Positions 20,028 through 28,364 are shown, counted from the first letter of the stretch. The stretch: 64,000 nt of DNA from Halomicrobium sp. LC1Hm (GCF_009617995.1 NZ_CP044129.1:1798001-1862000), one strand, 5' to 3'. Made by a program: numbers and translations. The notes: a model not told the origin generated them from the letters alone.

Positions 20028-20771
20028 ATGGAACTGACAGAGCCGCTGCAGTTCGACCACGAGGACCGAAAGGACATCTACGAGTACGTCGAGCGCCACG
20101 GCTCGGTCGAGCCCGAGGAGCTGCGGCGCTCGCTGGGGATGGAGCCGCGACCGTTCGGCCACCACGTCGCGATCCTCAAGCGCAACGGGACGCTCGAAGC
20201 GGTCGACGGAGCGCTGCGAGTCGCCTACGAAGACAGCGCCGAAGAGGAGTTCACGGCCGACGACGTGTCGTTCACGATCCGACAGGCCCGCCAGGAGGAC
20301 CTGACCGGGCTCGTCGGTGCGATCCGTCAGGCCATCGGTGGCAAGACCTACGTCGACGCCGAGACCGTAGCCGATGTCGTCGACAGCGAGGGCGTCCTCC
20401 TGCGGCACAACGAACTCGAATCGCGGATCTTCTTCGTCGCCTGCGTGGAAGACGAGGTCGTCGGCTGGGTCCACCTCAAACACCCGGAACTCGACAAGCT
20501 CAGCCACACCGCGGAGTTGACCCTCGGCGTCCTCGAACAGTACCGCGGCCTCGGGATCGGGAGCCATCTGCTAGAGCGCGGGCTGGAGTGGGCCGCCAAA
20601 CACGGCTACGAGAAGATCTACAACTCCATCCCCTCGACGAACGAAGAGGCGATCGCGTTCCTCGACGCCCACGGCTGGGAGACCGAGGCCGTCCGAGCGG
20701 ACCACTACAAGCTCGACGGCGACTACATCGACGAGGTGATGATGGCGAAGGGGCTCTATAGTAGCAATTGA
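20028..20771 (+). CDS. winged-helix plus GNAT N-acetyltransferase fusion
   Basis: The 247-residue protein has an N-terminal domain of about 75 residues (DIYEYVERHGSVEPEELRRS and RPFGHHVAILKRNGTLEAVD) that looks like a winged helix. A GNAT domain follows with the acetyl-CoA loop EQYRGLGIGSHLLERGLEWA near residue 175. The DNA-binding-like front part suggests a transcription-linked acetyltransferase, but target and role are unknown. The final residues (YSSN) and stop codon are supplied by a palindromic element. Confidence 0.85.
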   Translation: MELTEPLQFDHEDRKDIYEYVERHGSVEPEELRRSLGMEPRPFGHHVAILKRNGTLEAVDGALRVAYEDSAEEEFTADDVSFTIRQARQEDLTGLVGAIRQAIGGKTYVDAETVADVVDSEGVLLRHNELESRIFFVACVEDEVVGWVHLKHPELDKLSHTAELTLGVLEQYRGLGIGSHLLERGLEWAAKHGYEKIYNSIPSTNEEAIAFLDAHGWETEAVRADHYKLDGDYIDEVMMAKGLYSSN

Positions 20772-20840
20772 AACGATTTACACACCGATCGCACTGCTGT
20801 CGTGCGATCGGGTGTGCATTGAATTTCAATGGCTACTCTA
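20757..20840. repeat. 84-bp imperfect palindrome between convergent genes
   Basis: Outer arms are GTAGCAATTGAAA (20761-20773) and TTTCAATGGCTAC (20824-20836), 12 of 13 paired. Inner arms are CACACCGATCGCAC (20781-20794) and GTGCGATCGGGTGTG (20802-20816), with one extra base. The left arm codes the end of the GNAT gene and supplies its TGA; the right edge supplies the TAG of the minus-strand gene. It could act as a bidirectional terminator or be a small non-autonomous insertion. Confidence 0.8.
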
Positions 20841-20999
20841 GGGCCAGCGGTCCGCTTCGCCCTCGATCGGTACCGGGACGACGCCGTCTCGCTGTGCCCA
20901 CACCCTGGCGTGGGCCGGACAGACGACGAGGTTCTCTCGCCAGGGGACGTGTAGCTCCACCGCCGCTCGCCGTCGGCAGTCGTCTTCGCCACACTGCAT
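20838..20999 (-). CDS. 53-residue Cys/His-containing small protein
   Basis: The ORF on the minus strand encodes 53 residues starting MQCGEDDCRRRAAVELHVPW. It contains C3, C8, C27 and H30, a plausible single zinc site. Codon usage is typical of the genome and a CCTATCAC box lies about 25 bases upstream of the ATG, so a leaderless mRNA is plausible. The stop codon lies in the palindrome shared with the GNAT gene. No function is recognised. Confidence 0.68.
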   Translation of the reverse strand: MQCGEDDCRRRAAVELHVPWRENLVVCPAHARVWAQRDGVVPVPIEGEADRWP

Positions 21000-21039
21000 G
21001 CGAGAGGGTTGGCGTCGACGGGTGATAGGCGTTGCTCGC

Positions 21040-21525
21040 TCACAGCGCTACGACGACCATCGTCACCAGCATCGCACCCGTCAGCACGGCCTGCATCACC
21101 GACGAGCTGAGGATGCCCAGCGTCGTCACGAGCGCCGCCTTCGCACCGGCGCGTGCGTCCTGCTGGCGGTAGTACTCGACGACGAAGACCGTCAGGGTCA
21201 TCCCGAGGATCATGCCCAGCGGGCCGCCCGAGACGAAAAAGAGGACGACGCCGACGAGACTGGCGATCACGGCCGTCGTGGTCGAGGCCCCGCCGACCTT
21301 CGCCGCGACCGCCCCGCCCAGCCAGTCGATCGCCAGCGTCGCCAGTCCGACCGCGAGCAGGACCGCGAGCAACAGCGTGCCGGGCTCGCTGAAGCCGCTG
21401 TGCCACCAGTAGACGAGGACGCCCGCGATGGAGAACGGCGCGCCGGGCATCTGCGGGACGACGCTACCGACGACGCCCACGACGAGCAAGACGAAGGCGA
21501 GAGCGAGGACCAGGAGATCGATCAT
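21040..21525 (-). CDS. DUF456-type membrane protein
   Basis: The 161-residue very hydrophobic protein has about four membrane segments and begins MIDLLVLALAFVLLVVGVVG. The Gly/Pro-containing turns VVPQMPGAPFSIAG and FVSGGPLGMILGMTL match the DUF456 family. Function is unknown. Its ATG overlaps the tmcA stop by four bases, so it is cotranscribed with and translationally coupled to tmcA. Confidence 0.85.
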   Translation of the reverse strand: MIDLLVLALAFVLLVVGVVGSVVPQMPGAPFSIAGVLVYWWHSGFSEPGTLLLAVLLAVGLATLAIDWLGGAVAAKVGGASTTTAVIASLVGVVLFFVSGGPLGMILGMTLTVFVVEYYRQQDARAGAKAALVTTLGILSSSVMQAVLTGAMLVTMVVVAL

Positions 21526-23756
21526 GTGTGGCGGTCGAGTTCCTCCGTGAGTGCATCGTCGCCGTACAGCCGTACCAATCTTTCGACGGTCCGGCCCAGC
21601 GCGCGCATACACTCGGCCGTCGAGACGAATCCCAGTTCGTCGGCGACGCGGTCCCAGTCGTGGCCCTGTAGCGCCTTCCGGACGAGGAGTCGTTCCTGGT
21701 CGTCGGTGAGCGCGTCGGGTTCGGCGGGCGCGACGAGGTGGGCGAGCGCGAGTCGACGAACCGGCTCGGGCGCGGTGTCGAAGACCCCCGCACCGCCGGG
21801 GATGCCCGCGACGAGCCTGCGTTCTGGTTCCGAGAGGTCGATCTCGGGCGTCCCGTCGACAGCGCGGAGCACGGTGCGGGCCACGTCGGGATCGAGGTCG
21901 TCGAGCGGGTCCGAGAGGACGCCGGCGATCCGGTCGCGGAACCACGAGGCGTGGCGGTCGGCCAGTGCCTCCCCCGCCGTCGAGCAGGGCCGGAGCATGA
22001 TCGCCGAGTACTCCCCGCTCCGGTCGTTGCGCGTCGTCGAGCAGTGGACGCTCCGGTAGCCGCTGTCCGCCCAGAAGTCGACGAGTTCGGGCGTCGCACC
22101 GTACCCGACGCCGAGCCAGTCGACCGCGTCTGCGAACTCGTCGGCGATCTCGTCGAGCAGTCGCGAGCCGAGTCCGCGGGAGCGCACCGCCGGGTGTGTC
22201 GCGATCCGGAGGACGCGCTGACCGACCGGGACACCGGCGGCTTCGTCGCGCAGTTGCGTCGTCAACACGTCGGGGATCATGTTGCCACGGACCCGTCCGC
22301 CCTCGTACATCTCCGCCCGAAGCGTCGCCGGCAAATCGCCCTCGCGGGCCAGCAGGGCGACCGAGACGACGTGTCCGTCGTGGGTGAGTGCCCGGACGCC
22401 GACGTTGGGCGCGTCGAGCAGTCGCGCGAGGTCGTCGGGCTCCGTTCGGTAGTGAGCGAGGACGAGCAGCCCGAAGACCTCCCGCAGCAGGTGCTCGTCG
22501 TCGAGCAAGCGCCGGGAGTCACACCGCTCGTACTCGACGCTGTCGGGGGTCGCGTCGGTGACCACCTGGTCGACGGCCGGCCGCGCGCCGAGCAACAGCG
22601 CACGGAAGACCCACGACTCGACGGGATCGCCGGGCGCGTAGCGGATCGGCTCGGTCAGCTGGCGCTCACACACCGCGAAGTCGCTGTCGGCCAGCCGCGA
22701 CCGGAACCGGACCGAGAAACCTCGGCCGGCCCCCTCGTAGCCGTGGACCGTCGTGGTGAACGCGACCGAGGGCGCGTCGAGGAACCGTTCGAGGACCCGA
22801 ACCGGGAGCGCGGCGGCCTCGTCGACGATCACGAGGTCTGCCTCGTCGGTCGCCGTCGCGGCCGCCGTCGGATCGGCGTAGCGAACCCGTCCATCGGCCG
22901 TCCGGAGTTCGTGGGGCGTCTCGGGGTCGTCGCGTCCCCGGAGTGCGCCCACCGTCGAGAGTAGCTCGCCGGCCCGGTCGAACACCTCGCGCGCGCTCCG
23001 GTACTGGGGCGCGGTCACGAGCACGTCGAGCCCGTCTCGTGCCAGCGCGCCCGCGGCCAGGCCGGCGGCGCTGGACTTGCCCCGACCGCGGTCGGCTTCG
23101 ACGACCAGCGCGTTGCCCGGGTCGGCCAGTGGCTCGAACCCGCGCACGGCCGCGACCTGGTCGTCGGTCAGGCAGGCGTCGTAGGCCGCCCGCGGGAAGT
23201 CGTGGTCGTCGGGCGAGGCGGGCCGGCCTCTGGGCACGCGCGGAGCGGGGTCGGTGAGCCCCGACCGCTCGATCGTTCCGCTGTCGGCGTCGACCACGGC
23301 GATAGCGGGGTGTGCCCGGAGCGTCTCGACCAGTCGCGTCCGGAACTGCCCCGCCACGTCTTCGACGGTCGCGGGCGGAACGGCGAGGCGCTCGTCGAAC
23401 GCGTCGCGTCTGTCGGGCCAGTCCGCCAGCGAGGGCGCGAGCACGAGCAAGAGTCCCCCACCGTCGACGGCACCGACGGCCGCTCCGAGCGCGTTGGGCC
23501 GACAGGCCTCGTGACAGTCCAGCACGACGGCGCTGCGGGTCCGGCCCAGGAGCTCGCCAGCGTGGACCGTATCGAGGTGTTCGCCGGGGAGACCGTCGGC
23601 CGGACCGACGACCGTGAGCGCCTCGCTGCTCACGCCCGCCGCGTCGAGCGCGTCGGCCGCCGCGTCGCGGGTGGCCGACGGCGTGCCGGTGAGAACGAGG
23701 ACGCGCCGCTCGTCGGCGCGCTGTGCTTCCGAACGGAGCCGTGCCGCCAGTTCCAT
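21522..23756 (-). CDS. tmcA: tRNA(Met) cytidine acetyltransferase TmcA
   Basis: The 744-residue enzyme forms N4-acetylcytidine in RNA using ATP and acetyl-CoA; archaeal homologues modify tRNA and, in some species, rRNA. Domain order is an N-terminal DUF1726-like region, a helicase-type ATPase with Walker A ADRGRGKSSAAGLAAG and Walker B VDEAAALPV, and a GNAT domain with ATHPAVRSRGLGSRLL. A C-terminal tRNA-binding tail follows. The start at 23756 gives the usual family N-terminus. It is the first gene of a two-gene unit. Confidence 0.95.
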   Translation of the reverse strand: MELAARLRSEAQRADERRVLVLTGTPSATRDAAADALDAAGVSSEALTVVGPADGLPGEHLDTVHAGELLGRTRSAVVLDCHEACRPNALGAAVGAVDGGGLLLVLAPSLADWPDRRDAFDERLAVPPATVEDVAGQFRTRLVETLRAHPAIAVVDADSGTIERSGLTDPAPRVPRGRPASPDDHDFPRAAYDACLTDDQVAAVRGFEPLADPGNALVVEADRGRGKSSAAGLAAGALARDGLDVLVTAPQYRSAREVFDRAGELLSTVGALRGRDDPETPHELRTADGRVRYADPTAAATATDEADLVIVDEAAALPVRVLERFLDAPSVAFTTTVHGYEGAGRGFSVRFRSRLADSDFAVCERQLTEPIRYAPGDPVESWVFRALLLGARPAVDQVVTDATPDSVEYERCDSRRLLDDEHLLREVFGLLVLAHYRTEPDDLARLLDAPNVGVRALTHDGHVVSVALLAREGDLPATLRAEMYEGGRVRGNMIPDVLTTQLRDEAAGVPVGQRVLRIATHPAVRSRGLGSRLLDEIADEFADAVDWLGVGYGATPELVDFWADSGYRSVHCSTTRNDRSGEYSAIMLRPCSTAGEALADRHASWFRDRIAGVLSDPLDDLDPDVARTVLRAVDGTPEIDLSEPERRLVAGIPGGAGVFDTAPEPVRRLALAHLVAPAEPDALTDDQERLLVRKALQGHDWDRVADELGFVSTAECMRALGRTVERLVRLYGDDALTEELDRHT

Positions 23757-23878
23757 ACCGACACTGTTCCGGCCGCGAGTATGGGCCTGACGGTCCTCTC
23801 AGACGGGACAGACGACCGAAGCGATCCCCGGCCAGCGACCGTGTGGCGGCCTGCCACGGGATTTCGGCTTCGAAACCC

Positions 23879-23886
23879 CTTTTAGG
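23879..23886 (+). promoter_or_regulatory. rpl7ae: TATA-like box of the rpl7ae operon
   Basis: The CTTTTAGG element is the best AT-rich box upstream of rpl7ae. Counting about 26 bases from it places the transcription start near 23907, some 90 bases before the ATG, so this mRNA would have a long leader rather than being leaderless. Confidence 0.5.
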
Positions 23887-23910
23887 GCTCGTGTCGCAGT
23901 CACGGGTACA

Positions 23911-23990
23911 GCCTGCACCGGGTTGATGATGCTCCCAGCCTTCTCAGGACTATCCCGGCGGGGGAGCGCGAGCCCGCGTGCAGGAGGTGA
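23911..23990 (+). promoter_or_regulatory. rpl7ae: structured mRNA leader of rpl7ae hiding the Shine-Dalgarno
   Basis: CCTGCA (23912-23917) can pair with TGCAGG (23979-23984), which runs into the Shine-Dalgarno GGAGGTGA (23983-23990). Inside it, CCGGG (23918-23922) pairs with CCCGG (23954-23958) and CGGG (23959-23962) with CCCG (23973-23976), giving a three-way junction. A TGATGA motif, like box C, sits at 23924-23929. L7Ae binds kink-turns and autoregulates through its leader in some archaea; I could not fit a canonical kink-turn here. Confidence 0.5.
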
Positions 23991-23997
23991 TCCATCA

Positions 23998-24360
23998 ATG
24001 CCAGTATACGTAGATTTCGACGTCCCTGCAGACCTCGCGGACGACGCCCTCGAGGCGCTCGAGGTCGCGCGGGACACAGGAAGTGTCAAGAAGGGAACGA
24101 ACGAGACGACCAAGGCAATCGAGCGCGGCAACGCCGCACTCGTCCTCGTCGCCGAGGACGTTCAGCCCGAGGAGATCGTCATGCACATCCCGGAACTCGC
24201 CGACGAGAAAGACGTGCCGTTCGTCTTCGTCGCCGAGCAGAGTGACCTCGGCCACGCCGCCGGCCTCCAGGTCGGCAGTGCCGCCGCGGCAGTCGTCGAC
24301 GCCGGTGAGGCGGAAGACGACGTCGAGGACATTGCCAGCAAGGTCGAGGAACTTCGGTGA
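23998..24360 (+). CDS. rpl7ae: ribosomal protein L7Ae
   Basis: The 120-residue RNA-binding protein has the family core [21 protein letters not shown] followed by [10 protein letters not shown] and [18 protein letters not shown]. It is part of the large ribosomal subunit and of C/D and H/ACA guide RNPs and RNase P, where it binds kink-turns. The ATG at 23998 is preceded by GGAGGTGA and gives the standard N-terminus [10 protein letters not shown]. It heads the operon rpl7ae-rps28e-rpl24e-ndk. Confidence 0.97.
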   Translation: MPVYVDFDVPADLADDALEALEVARDTGSVKKGTNETTKAIERGNAALVLVAEDVQPEEIVMHIPELADEKDVPFVFVAEQSDLGHAAGLQVGSAAAAVVDAGEAEDDVEDIASKVEELR

Positions 24361-24371
24361 GGTGACCGAGG

Positions 24372-24599
24372 ATGAGTGCTGAGGAATCCGAAGACAGTGG
24401 CTCCACGCCGGCCGAGGTCATCGAGGTCGTGGGCCGTACGGGGATGCACGGCGAGGCCATGCAGGTCAAGTGCCGCATCCGCGAGGGCTCGAACCAGGGT
24501 CGGATCATCACCCGAAACGTCCTCGGTCCCGTCCGCGAGGGCGACGTGCTCCAGCTGCGCGAGACCGCACGTGAGGCCGACCAGATCGGAGGTCAGTAA
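24372..24599 (+). CDS. rps28e: 30S ribosomal protein S28e
   Basis: This 75-residue protein with an OB-type fold has the signature [19 protein letters not shown] and ends [10 protein letters not shown]. It belongs to the small subunit of archaea and eukaryotes only. It lies 11 bases after rpl7ae and two bases before rpl24e in the conserved operon. Confidence 0.96.
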   Translation: MSAEESEDSGSTPAEVIEVVGRTGMHGEAMQVKCRIREGSNQGRIITRNVLGPVREGDVLQLRETAREADQIGGQ

Positions 24600-24601
24600 C
24601 G

Positions 24602-24961
24602 ATGCCTCGAACCCGAGAATGTGACTACTGCGGCGCGGACATCGAGCCCGGTACCGGGACGATGTTCGTCCGAAAGAGCGGAACGACGATCCACTACTGC
24701 TCGTCGAAGTGTGAGAACAACGCCGACCTCGGCCGCGAGGCGCGCAACCTCGAGTGGACCGAGGCCGGTCGCGAGACCACCGCTGCAGAGCAGGAAGCGG
24801 CCGCCGAGGCCGAGGCAGCCGCCGAAGCAGCGGACGAGCAGACGGCAGACGAAGCGGACGCCGACGAAGACGAGTCCGCCGAGGCAGACGAGGCGGCCGA
24901 CGAGGACGACGCGGAGTCCGCCGAGACCGACGACGAAGAGACCGAGGAGGCCGAGGCATGA
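24602..24961 (+). CDS. rpl24e: 50S ribosomal protein L24e with acidic tail
   Basis: The protein is 119 residues. The first 60 are the L24e zinc domain with [13 protein letters not shown] and the second cysteine pair in YCSSKCENN. The remaining 55 residues are an Ala/Asp/Glu-rich low-complexity tail absent from most L24e proteins, in line with haloarchaeal acidic extensions such as that on S2 in this window. It overlaps ndk by four bases. Confidence 0.95.
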   Translation: MPRTRECDYCGADIEPGTGTMFVRKSGTTIHYCSSKCENNADLGREARNLEWTEAGRETTAAEQEAAAEAEAAAEAADEQTADEADADEDESAEADEAADEDDAESAETDDEETEEAEA

Positions 24962-25425
24962 GCGAGGACCTCGAACGGACGTTCGTCATGGTCAAGCCCG
25001 ACGGCGTGCAGCGTGGCCTGATCGGTGACATCGTGAGCCGCTTCGAGGACCGCGGGCTCAAGCTCGTCGGCGCGAAGTTCATGCAGATCGACCGAGAGCT
25101 CGCCGAGGAACACTACGGCGAGCACGAGGGCAAGCCGTTCTTCGAGGGGCTCGTCGAGTTCATCACGTCCGGCCCGGTCTTCGCGATGGTCTGGGAAGGA
25201 CAGGACGCCGTCCGACAGGTCCGCTCGATGATGGGCGAGACCGATCCGGCCGAGTCCGCACCCGGAACGATCCGCGGTGATCTCGGACTCGACCTCGGAC
25301 GGAACGTCATCCACGGCTCCGACCACGAGGACGAGGGCTCGAACGAACGAGAGATCGAGCTCTTCTTCGACGAGGACGAACTCGTCGAGTGGGAGCGCAT
25401 CGACGAAACCTGGCTCTACGAGTAA
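24958..25425 (+). CDS. ndk: nucleoside diphosphate kinase
   Basis: The 155-residue enzyme balances nucleoside triphosphate pools through a phospho-His intermediate. The active-site segment is [20 protein letters not shown], containing the catalytic His. The N-terminal [17 protein letters not shown] is diagnostic. The ATG at 24958 overlaps the rpl24e stop. It ends the operon; a T-rich GATTTTTTCG follows about 12 bases after the stop and may terminate transcription. Confidence 0.97.
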   Translation: MSEDLERTFVMVKPDGVQRGLIGDIVSRFEDRGLKLVGAKFMQIDRELAEEHYGEHEGKPFFEGLVEFITSGPVFAMVWEGQDAVRQVRSMMGETDPAESAPGTIRGDLGLDLGRNVIHGSDHEDEGSNEREIELFFDEDELVEWERIDETWLYE

Positions 25426-25437
25426 GCCAGCCGCTCC

Positions 25438-25447
25438 GATTTTTTCG
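25438..25447 (+). terminator. T-rich terminator after ndk
   Basis: A run of six T (GATTTTTTCG) lies about 12 bases after the ndk stop. Archaeal RNA polymerase stops at such T tracts without needing a hairpin, so this probably ends the rpl7ae-ndk transcript. Confidence 0.5.
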
Positions 25448-25504
25448 ACCAAACCCCGACAGCCGCGCCGAAAGCGGCTTCTGACTCCGGTCCGAGGGAC
25501 GGAT

Positions 25505-25744
25505 ATGAGCATCACACTCTACCAGCTCGATGGCTGTCCGTACTGCGAGGCGGTCGCCGAGCGACTGGACGACCTCGACGTCGAGTACGACTCGGTGTGG
25601 GTCGACGCGCTCCACTCACAGCGAGACGAAGTCAAGCGCGTCTCGGGCCAGCGTGGCGTCCCAGTCCTCGTCGACGGGGACCGCGGCGTCACCATGGCCG
25701 AGTCCGAACGGATCCTCGAGTTCGTCGAGCAGAGCTACGCCTGA
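25505..25744 (+). CDS. glutaredoxin-like thiol-disulfide protein
   Basis: The 79-residue thioredoxin-fold protein has the active site CPYC near residue 11 (LDGCPYCEAVAERL) and the cis-Pro segment GVPVLVDGD near residue 50. It probably reduces disulfides in the cytoplasm; haloarchaea lack glutathione and use gamma-glutamylcysteine, so the electron donor is uncertain. The start at 25505 gives the standard short glutaredoxin length. It converges with the next gene and overlaps its 3' end by ten bases. Confidence 0.9.
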   Translation: MSITLYQLDGCPYCEAVAERLDDLDVEYDSVWVDALHSQRDEVKRVSGQRGVPVLVDGDRGVTMAESERILEFVEQSYA

Positions 25745-26400
25745 CCGGGCGTCGAGAAGACGTAAGCGAGTGCCGCCCCGATCGCCACGAACACCATCGG
25801 GAACAGGAACATCGCGACGAGCGTCCACAGGAGCGCGGGAGCCGAGACCGCCTGTGCGGTCTCGCCCGTGATCCGCCGGACGAAGACGAACGAGCCGAGC
25901 GCCCCGACGGCGACGTAGGGAATGGCGAATCCAGTGGCGACCATCGCGCTCTCTTCTGTGCCCCCGACCGTCACCGGCGGTGTCCGCTGGCGCTCGAAGA
26001 GGAACCCGGCAGCGAGGAGCACGACGACCGGGAGGGCGAAAAAGAGGACGGCCGGGAAGAACGGCTGGCCGTACAGGAGATTGTTCAGCCCCGATCCGGC
26101 CTGGACGCCCTGCGAGACCGTCGTCGCGATCGGGACGTGGTGAGCGCTGTACACCACATAGACGTACTGGACGGCCTTCGTCCAGAGCGACCAGTCCGCT
26201 CTGGTGACTGCGGAGCCCGAGAGCGCGAGTGTGACGACGATCGCGGCGTACTGGACGACGAGTGTCCCGACCGACGCGAGGGCCGCACGGAGCCACGGGA
26301 ACTCCGTGAGCGAGGGCTTCAACAGTGGCTGGTCGGCTGCTGTCGAGGCCGCCGAGTCGTCGGTCGCGTCGGTCGTGCTGTCTGTCACTGGTACGTACAC
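25735..26400 (-). CDS. multi-pass membrane protein, unknown function
   Basis: The 221-residue protein has a polar Thr/Asp/Ala-rich N-terminus of about 25 residues and then five hydrophobic segments, including LVVQYAAIVVTLAL, AVLFFALPVVVLLAAGFLF and WTLVAMFLFPMVFVAIG. It may start at an internal Met, but no better ATG is evident. I recognise no enzyme motif. Its 3' end overlaps the convergent glutaredoxin gene by ten bases. Confidence 0.75.
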   Translation of the reverse strand: MYVPVTDSTTDATDDSAASTAADQPLLKPSLTEFPWLRAALASVGTLVVQYAAIVVTLALSGSAVTRADWSLWTKAVQYVYVVYSAHHVPIATTVSQGVQAGSGLNNLLYGQPFFPAVLFFALPVVVLLAAGFLFERQRTPPVTVGGTEESAMVATGFAIPYVAVGALGSFVFVRRITGETAQAVSAPALLWTLVAMFLFPMVFVAIGAALAYVFSTPGQA

Positions 26401-26439
26401 GTACGAATCGCGAACACCGCAAAAAGCGTTCCGGTGGTC

Positions 26440-26850
26440 CTACTCGTCTGCCTCGAACTCCAGGGCCGCGCCGTTGATGCAGTAGCGCTTGCCGGTCGGT
26501 TCGGGACCGTCGTCGAAGACGTGGCCGAGGTGGCCCTCGCAGTTCGCACAGACGACCTCCGTGCGGTCCATCCCGTGGCTGGTGTCCCGACGGGTCTCGA
26601 TCGCGCCCTCGTCGTACACGTCCCAGAAGCTCGGCCAGCCCGTCTCGGAGTCGAACTTCTCCCCGCTGTCGAACAGCGCCGTCCCACAGCCCGCACACCG
26701 GAACTGCCCGTCGTCTTTCACGTCGATCAGGTCGCTACTGAACCGCGGCTCGGTGCCCTCCTCTCGCAGGACCCGGTACTCCTCCTCCGTGAGGATCTCG
26801 CGCCACTCCTCGTCGTTGGCCGGCGTTTCGTCGGTGGTTTTCTCACTCAT
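26440..26850 (-). CDS. msrB: peptide-methionine (R)-S-oxide reductase MsrB
   Basis: The 136-residue enzyme repairs oxidised methionine of the R configuration. Two CxxC pairs (CAGCGTALF and CANCEGHLGHVF) bind zinc. The catalytic cysteine lies in RYCINGAAL near the C-terminus, and GWPSFWDV is the substrate-pocket segment. I chose the ATG at 26850, which gives the haloarchaeal N-terminus MSEKTTDETP; a longer frame lacks support. A CTTTTGTG box lies about 25 bases upstream. Confidence 0.94.
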   Translation of the reverse strand: MSEKTTDETPANDEEWREILTEEEYRVLREEGTEPRFSSDLIDVKDDGQFRCAGCGTALFDSGEKFDSETGWPSFWDVYDEGAIETRRDTSHGMDRTEVVCANCEGHLGHVFDDGPEPTGKRYCINGAALEFEADE

Positions 26851-26906
26851 GGCTCTCCGTTGGGGACGGAGACACAAAAGCGTAGAGCGATCGGACGGAG
26901 GTCGCG

Positions 26907-27962
26907 TCACTCGCCCGACGCCACCGCGCTGGCTCGCGGGCTCTCACCGGCGTGCGGTGTCGCGCGTTCCCGGACCGTCGCCCCGTGGACGCTCTCGGTC
27001 GTGTCGTCGACGACGACGACCTCGCCGGGACTGGTGGGGAGTTGCGCTGTCAGCGAGCCGGTCAGATACGTCGGCTGGGCCGCCGTGAGCGCCTCGATGT
27101 CGCGGCCCGACGTGAGCCGGTGAGCCACGAGCAGGTCGGACTGGGAGATGCCGACAGCCGGGACGGCACTCGGGCGCTGTGTCGCACAGACGAGGCTGAC
27201 GCCCGGCGTCCGCCCGCGCGTGAGGAGCTGTCGCAGGCCCGGGTCGGCGACGCCGTCGAAGAACGCGTGGGCCTCGTCGACGAGCAGCCAGGGGAGCCGT
27301 TCGATCCGACCCTCGATCCGACCACGATAGAGGAGATCACAGATCGCCCTGACGACGGCGTTGGCCGGGGCCGAATCCAGCCTCGACACGTCGACGACCG
27401 TGACCGCACCGTCGGCGATCGCCGTCGCCGTCAGCCCCGCTGGGTCGAACACGTCCCAGCGGTCGGCCACGTCGAGGTGGTTGCGAACGGTCCGGATCAC
27501 GCCGGCCGACGCGTCGGCCGACCGGACCGATTCCCGCATCTCCGAGAGCGACTGCCCGTCGCTGGCGGCCTGCCAGAGCAGACTGCCCGCGGCACTGTCG
27601 GGGGCCAGCCCCAGCAGCCGACACCACGTCCGGGGTGACAGCGACGACGGCGCGACCCGCGGCTCGTCGACGACGGTGGCCGGAACCGGATCGCCGCTGG
27701 CGTCGGCCGCCAGCGTTCCGAACTCTCCCATCGTGTCGACGAGTACCGGACCGGTCCCGCCAGCGCGCGCGAGTCCCTCCGCGATCACGCCCAGCGTGTA
27801 GGACTTCCCGTATCCTCGCTTGCCCACGATCGTGACGGCGTGTGGACGGTCGAGATCGAGGTGGACCGGGCCGACGCCGCTGCCGTCGCTCGCGCGATAG
27901 GTGCCGAGTCTGACCGTCGGGCCGCCGTCGAGACCGCGCTCGCGTCCGAGTACGAAGCTCAC
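26907..27962 (-). CDS. HerA/VirB4-like ATPase (DUF87 type)
   Basis: The 351-residue P-loop ATPase has Walker A IVGKRGYGKSYTLG near residue 50 and Walker B LPWLLVDEAHAFF. A downstream sensor-like region, VSLVCATQRPSAVPA, is typical of the HerA-FtsK superfamily. HerA proteins pump DNA and usually pair with NurA nuclease, but no nuclease gene is adjacent, so its partner is unknown. It is shorter than standard HerA (about 500-600 residues). Confidence 0.85.
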   Translation of the reverse strand: MSFVLGRERGLDGGPTVRLGTYRASDGSGVGPVHLDLDRPHAVTIVGKRGYGKSYTLGVIAEGLARAGGTGPVLVDTMGEFGTLAADASGDPVPATVVDEPRVAPSSLSPRTWCRLLGLAPDSAAGSLLWQAASDGQSLSEMRESVRSADASAGVIRTVRNHLDVADRWDVFDPAGLTATAIADGAVTVVDVSRLDSAPANAVVRAICDLLYRGRIEGRIERLPWLLVDEAHAFFDGVADPGLRQLLTRGRTPGVSLVCATQRPSAVPAVGISQSDLLVAHRLTSGRDIEALTAAQPTYLTGSLTAQLPTSPGEVVVVDDTTESVHGATVRERATPHAGESPRASAVASGE

Positions 27963-28008
27963 GTCGCCGTGTCGATCCGTCCTGGCTCAAAAAGGTCCGG
28001 TCCCGTCG

Positions 28009-28245
28009 TCACAGCCGGCTCAGTCGGCCCGTCACGTCGTCCATCCACTCTGGCACGTCCAGGTTCGCCAGCGTGCCGTCCTCCCAGGTCGTCACCACGT
28101 CCACGTCACCGTCGCGCGTCACGTCGATGCGCCACTTCCGGCCGTCCTCCGCGGTCACGTCGAAGCGCCCTCCGCCGTTCGAGAGTGGCTTGACGTGTTC
28201 GACCGTGACGGTATCTCCCGTGTACAGCTCCAGCGTGTCGCCCAT
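28009..28245 (-). CDS. small conserved haloarchaeal protein, 78 residues
   Basis: This small acidic, beta-rich looking protein (MGDTLELYTGDTVTVEHV...) ends with WMDDVTGRLSRL. I chose the ATG at 28245 because a TTTAAGT box lies about 26 bases upstream, which suits a leaderless mRNA; a further ATG at 28266 would add seven residues. No domain or function is recognised. Confidence 0.78.
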   Translation of the reverse strand: MGDTLELYTGDTVTVEHVKPLSNGGGRFDVTAEDGRKWRIDVTRDGDVDVVTTWEDGTLANLDVPEWMDDVTGRLSRL

Positions 28246-28355
28246 ATCCGACTGCGAGGGTCGCACGGACTTAAATCACGCACCCGTCGGCGATCGGTGA
28301 CCGCTCCGGAGGCCGCTGTCGCCACCGGTCGCCGTCGGGATCGAACGAAATCAGC

Positions 28356-28364
28356 GATTTTTAA
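28356..28364 (+). promoter_or_regulatory. TATA box for the PRC-barrel gene
   Basis: The ATTTTTAAT element lies about 28 bases before the ATG at 28390, consistent with a leaderless transcript, and fixes the start of the short gene over the longer open frame upstream. Confidence 0.65.
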
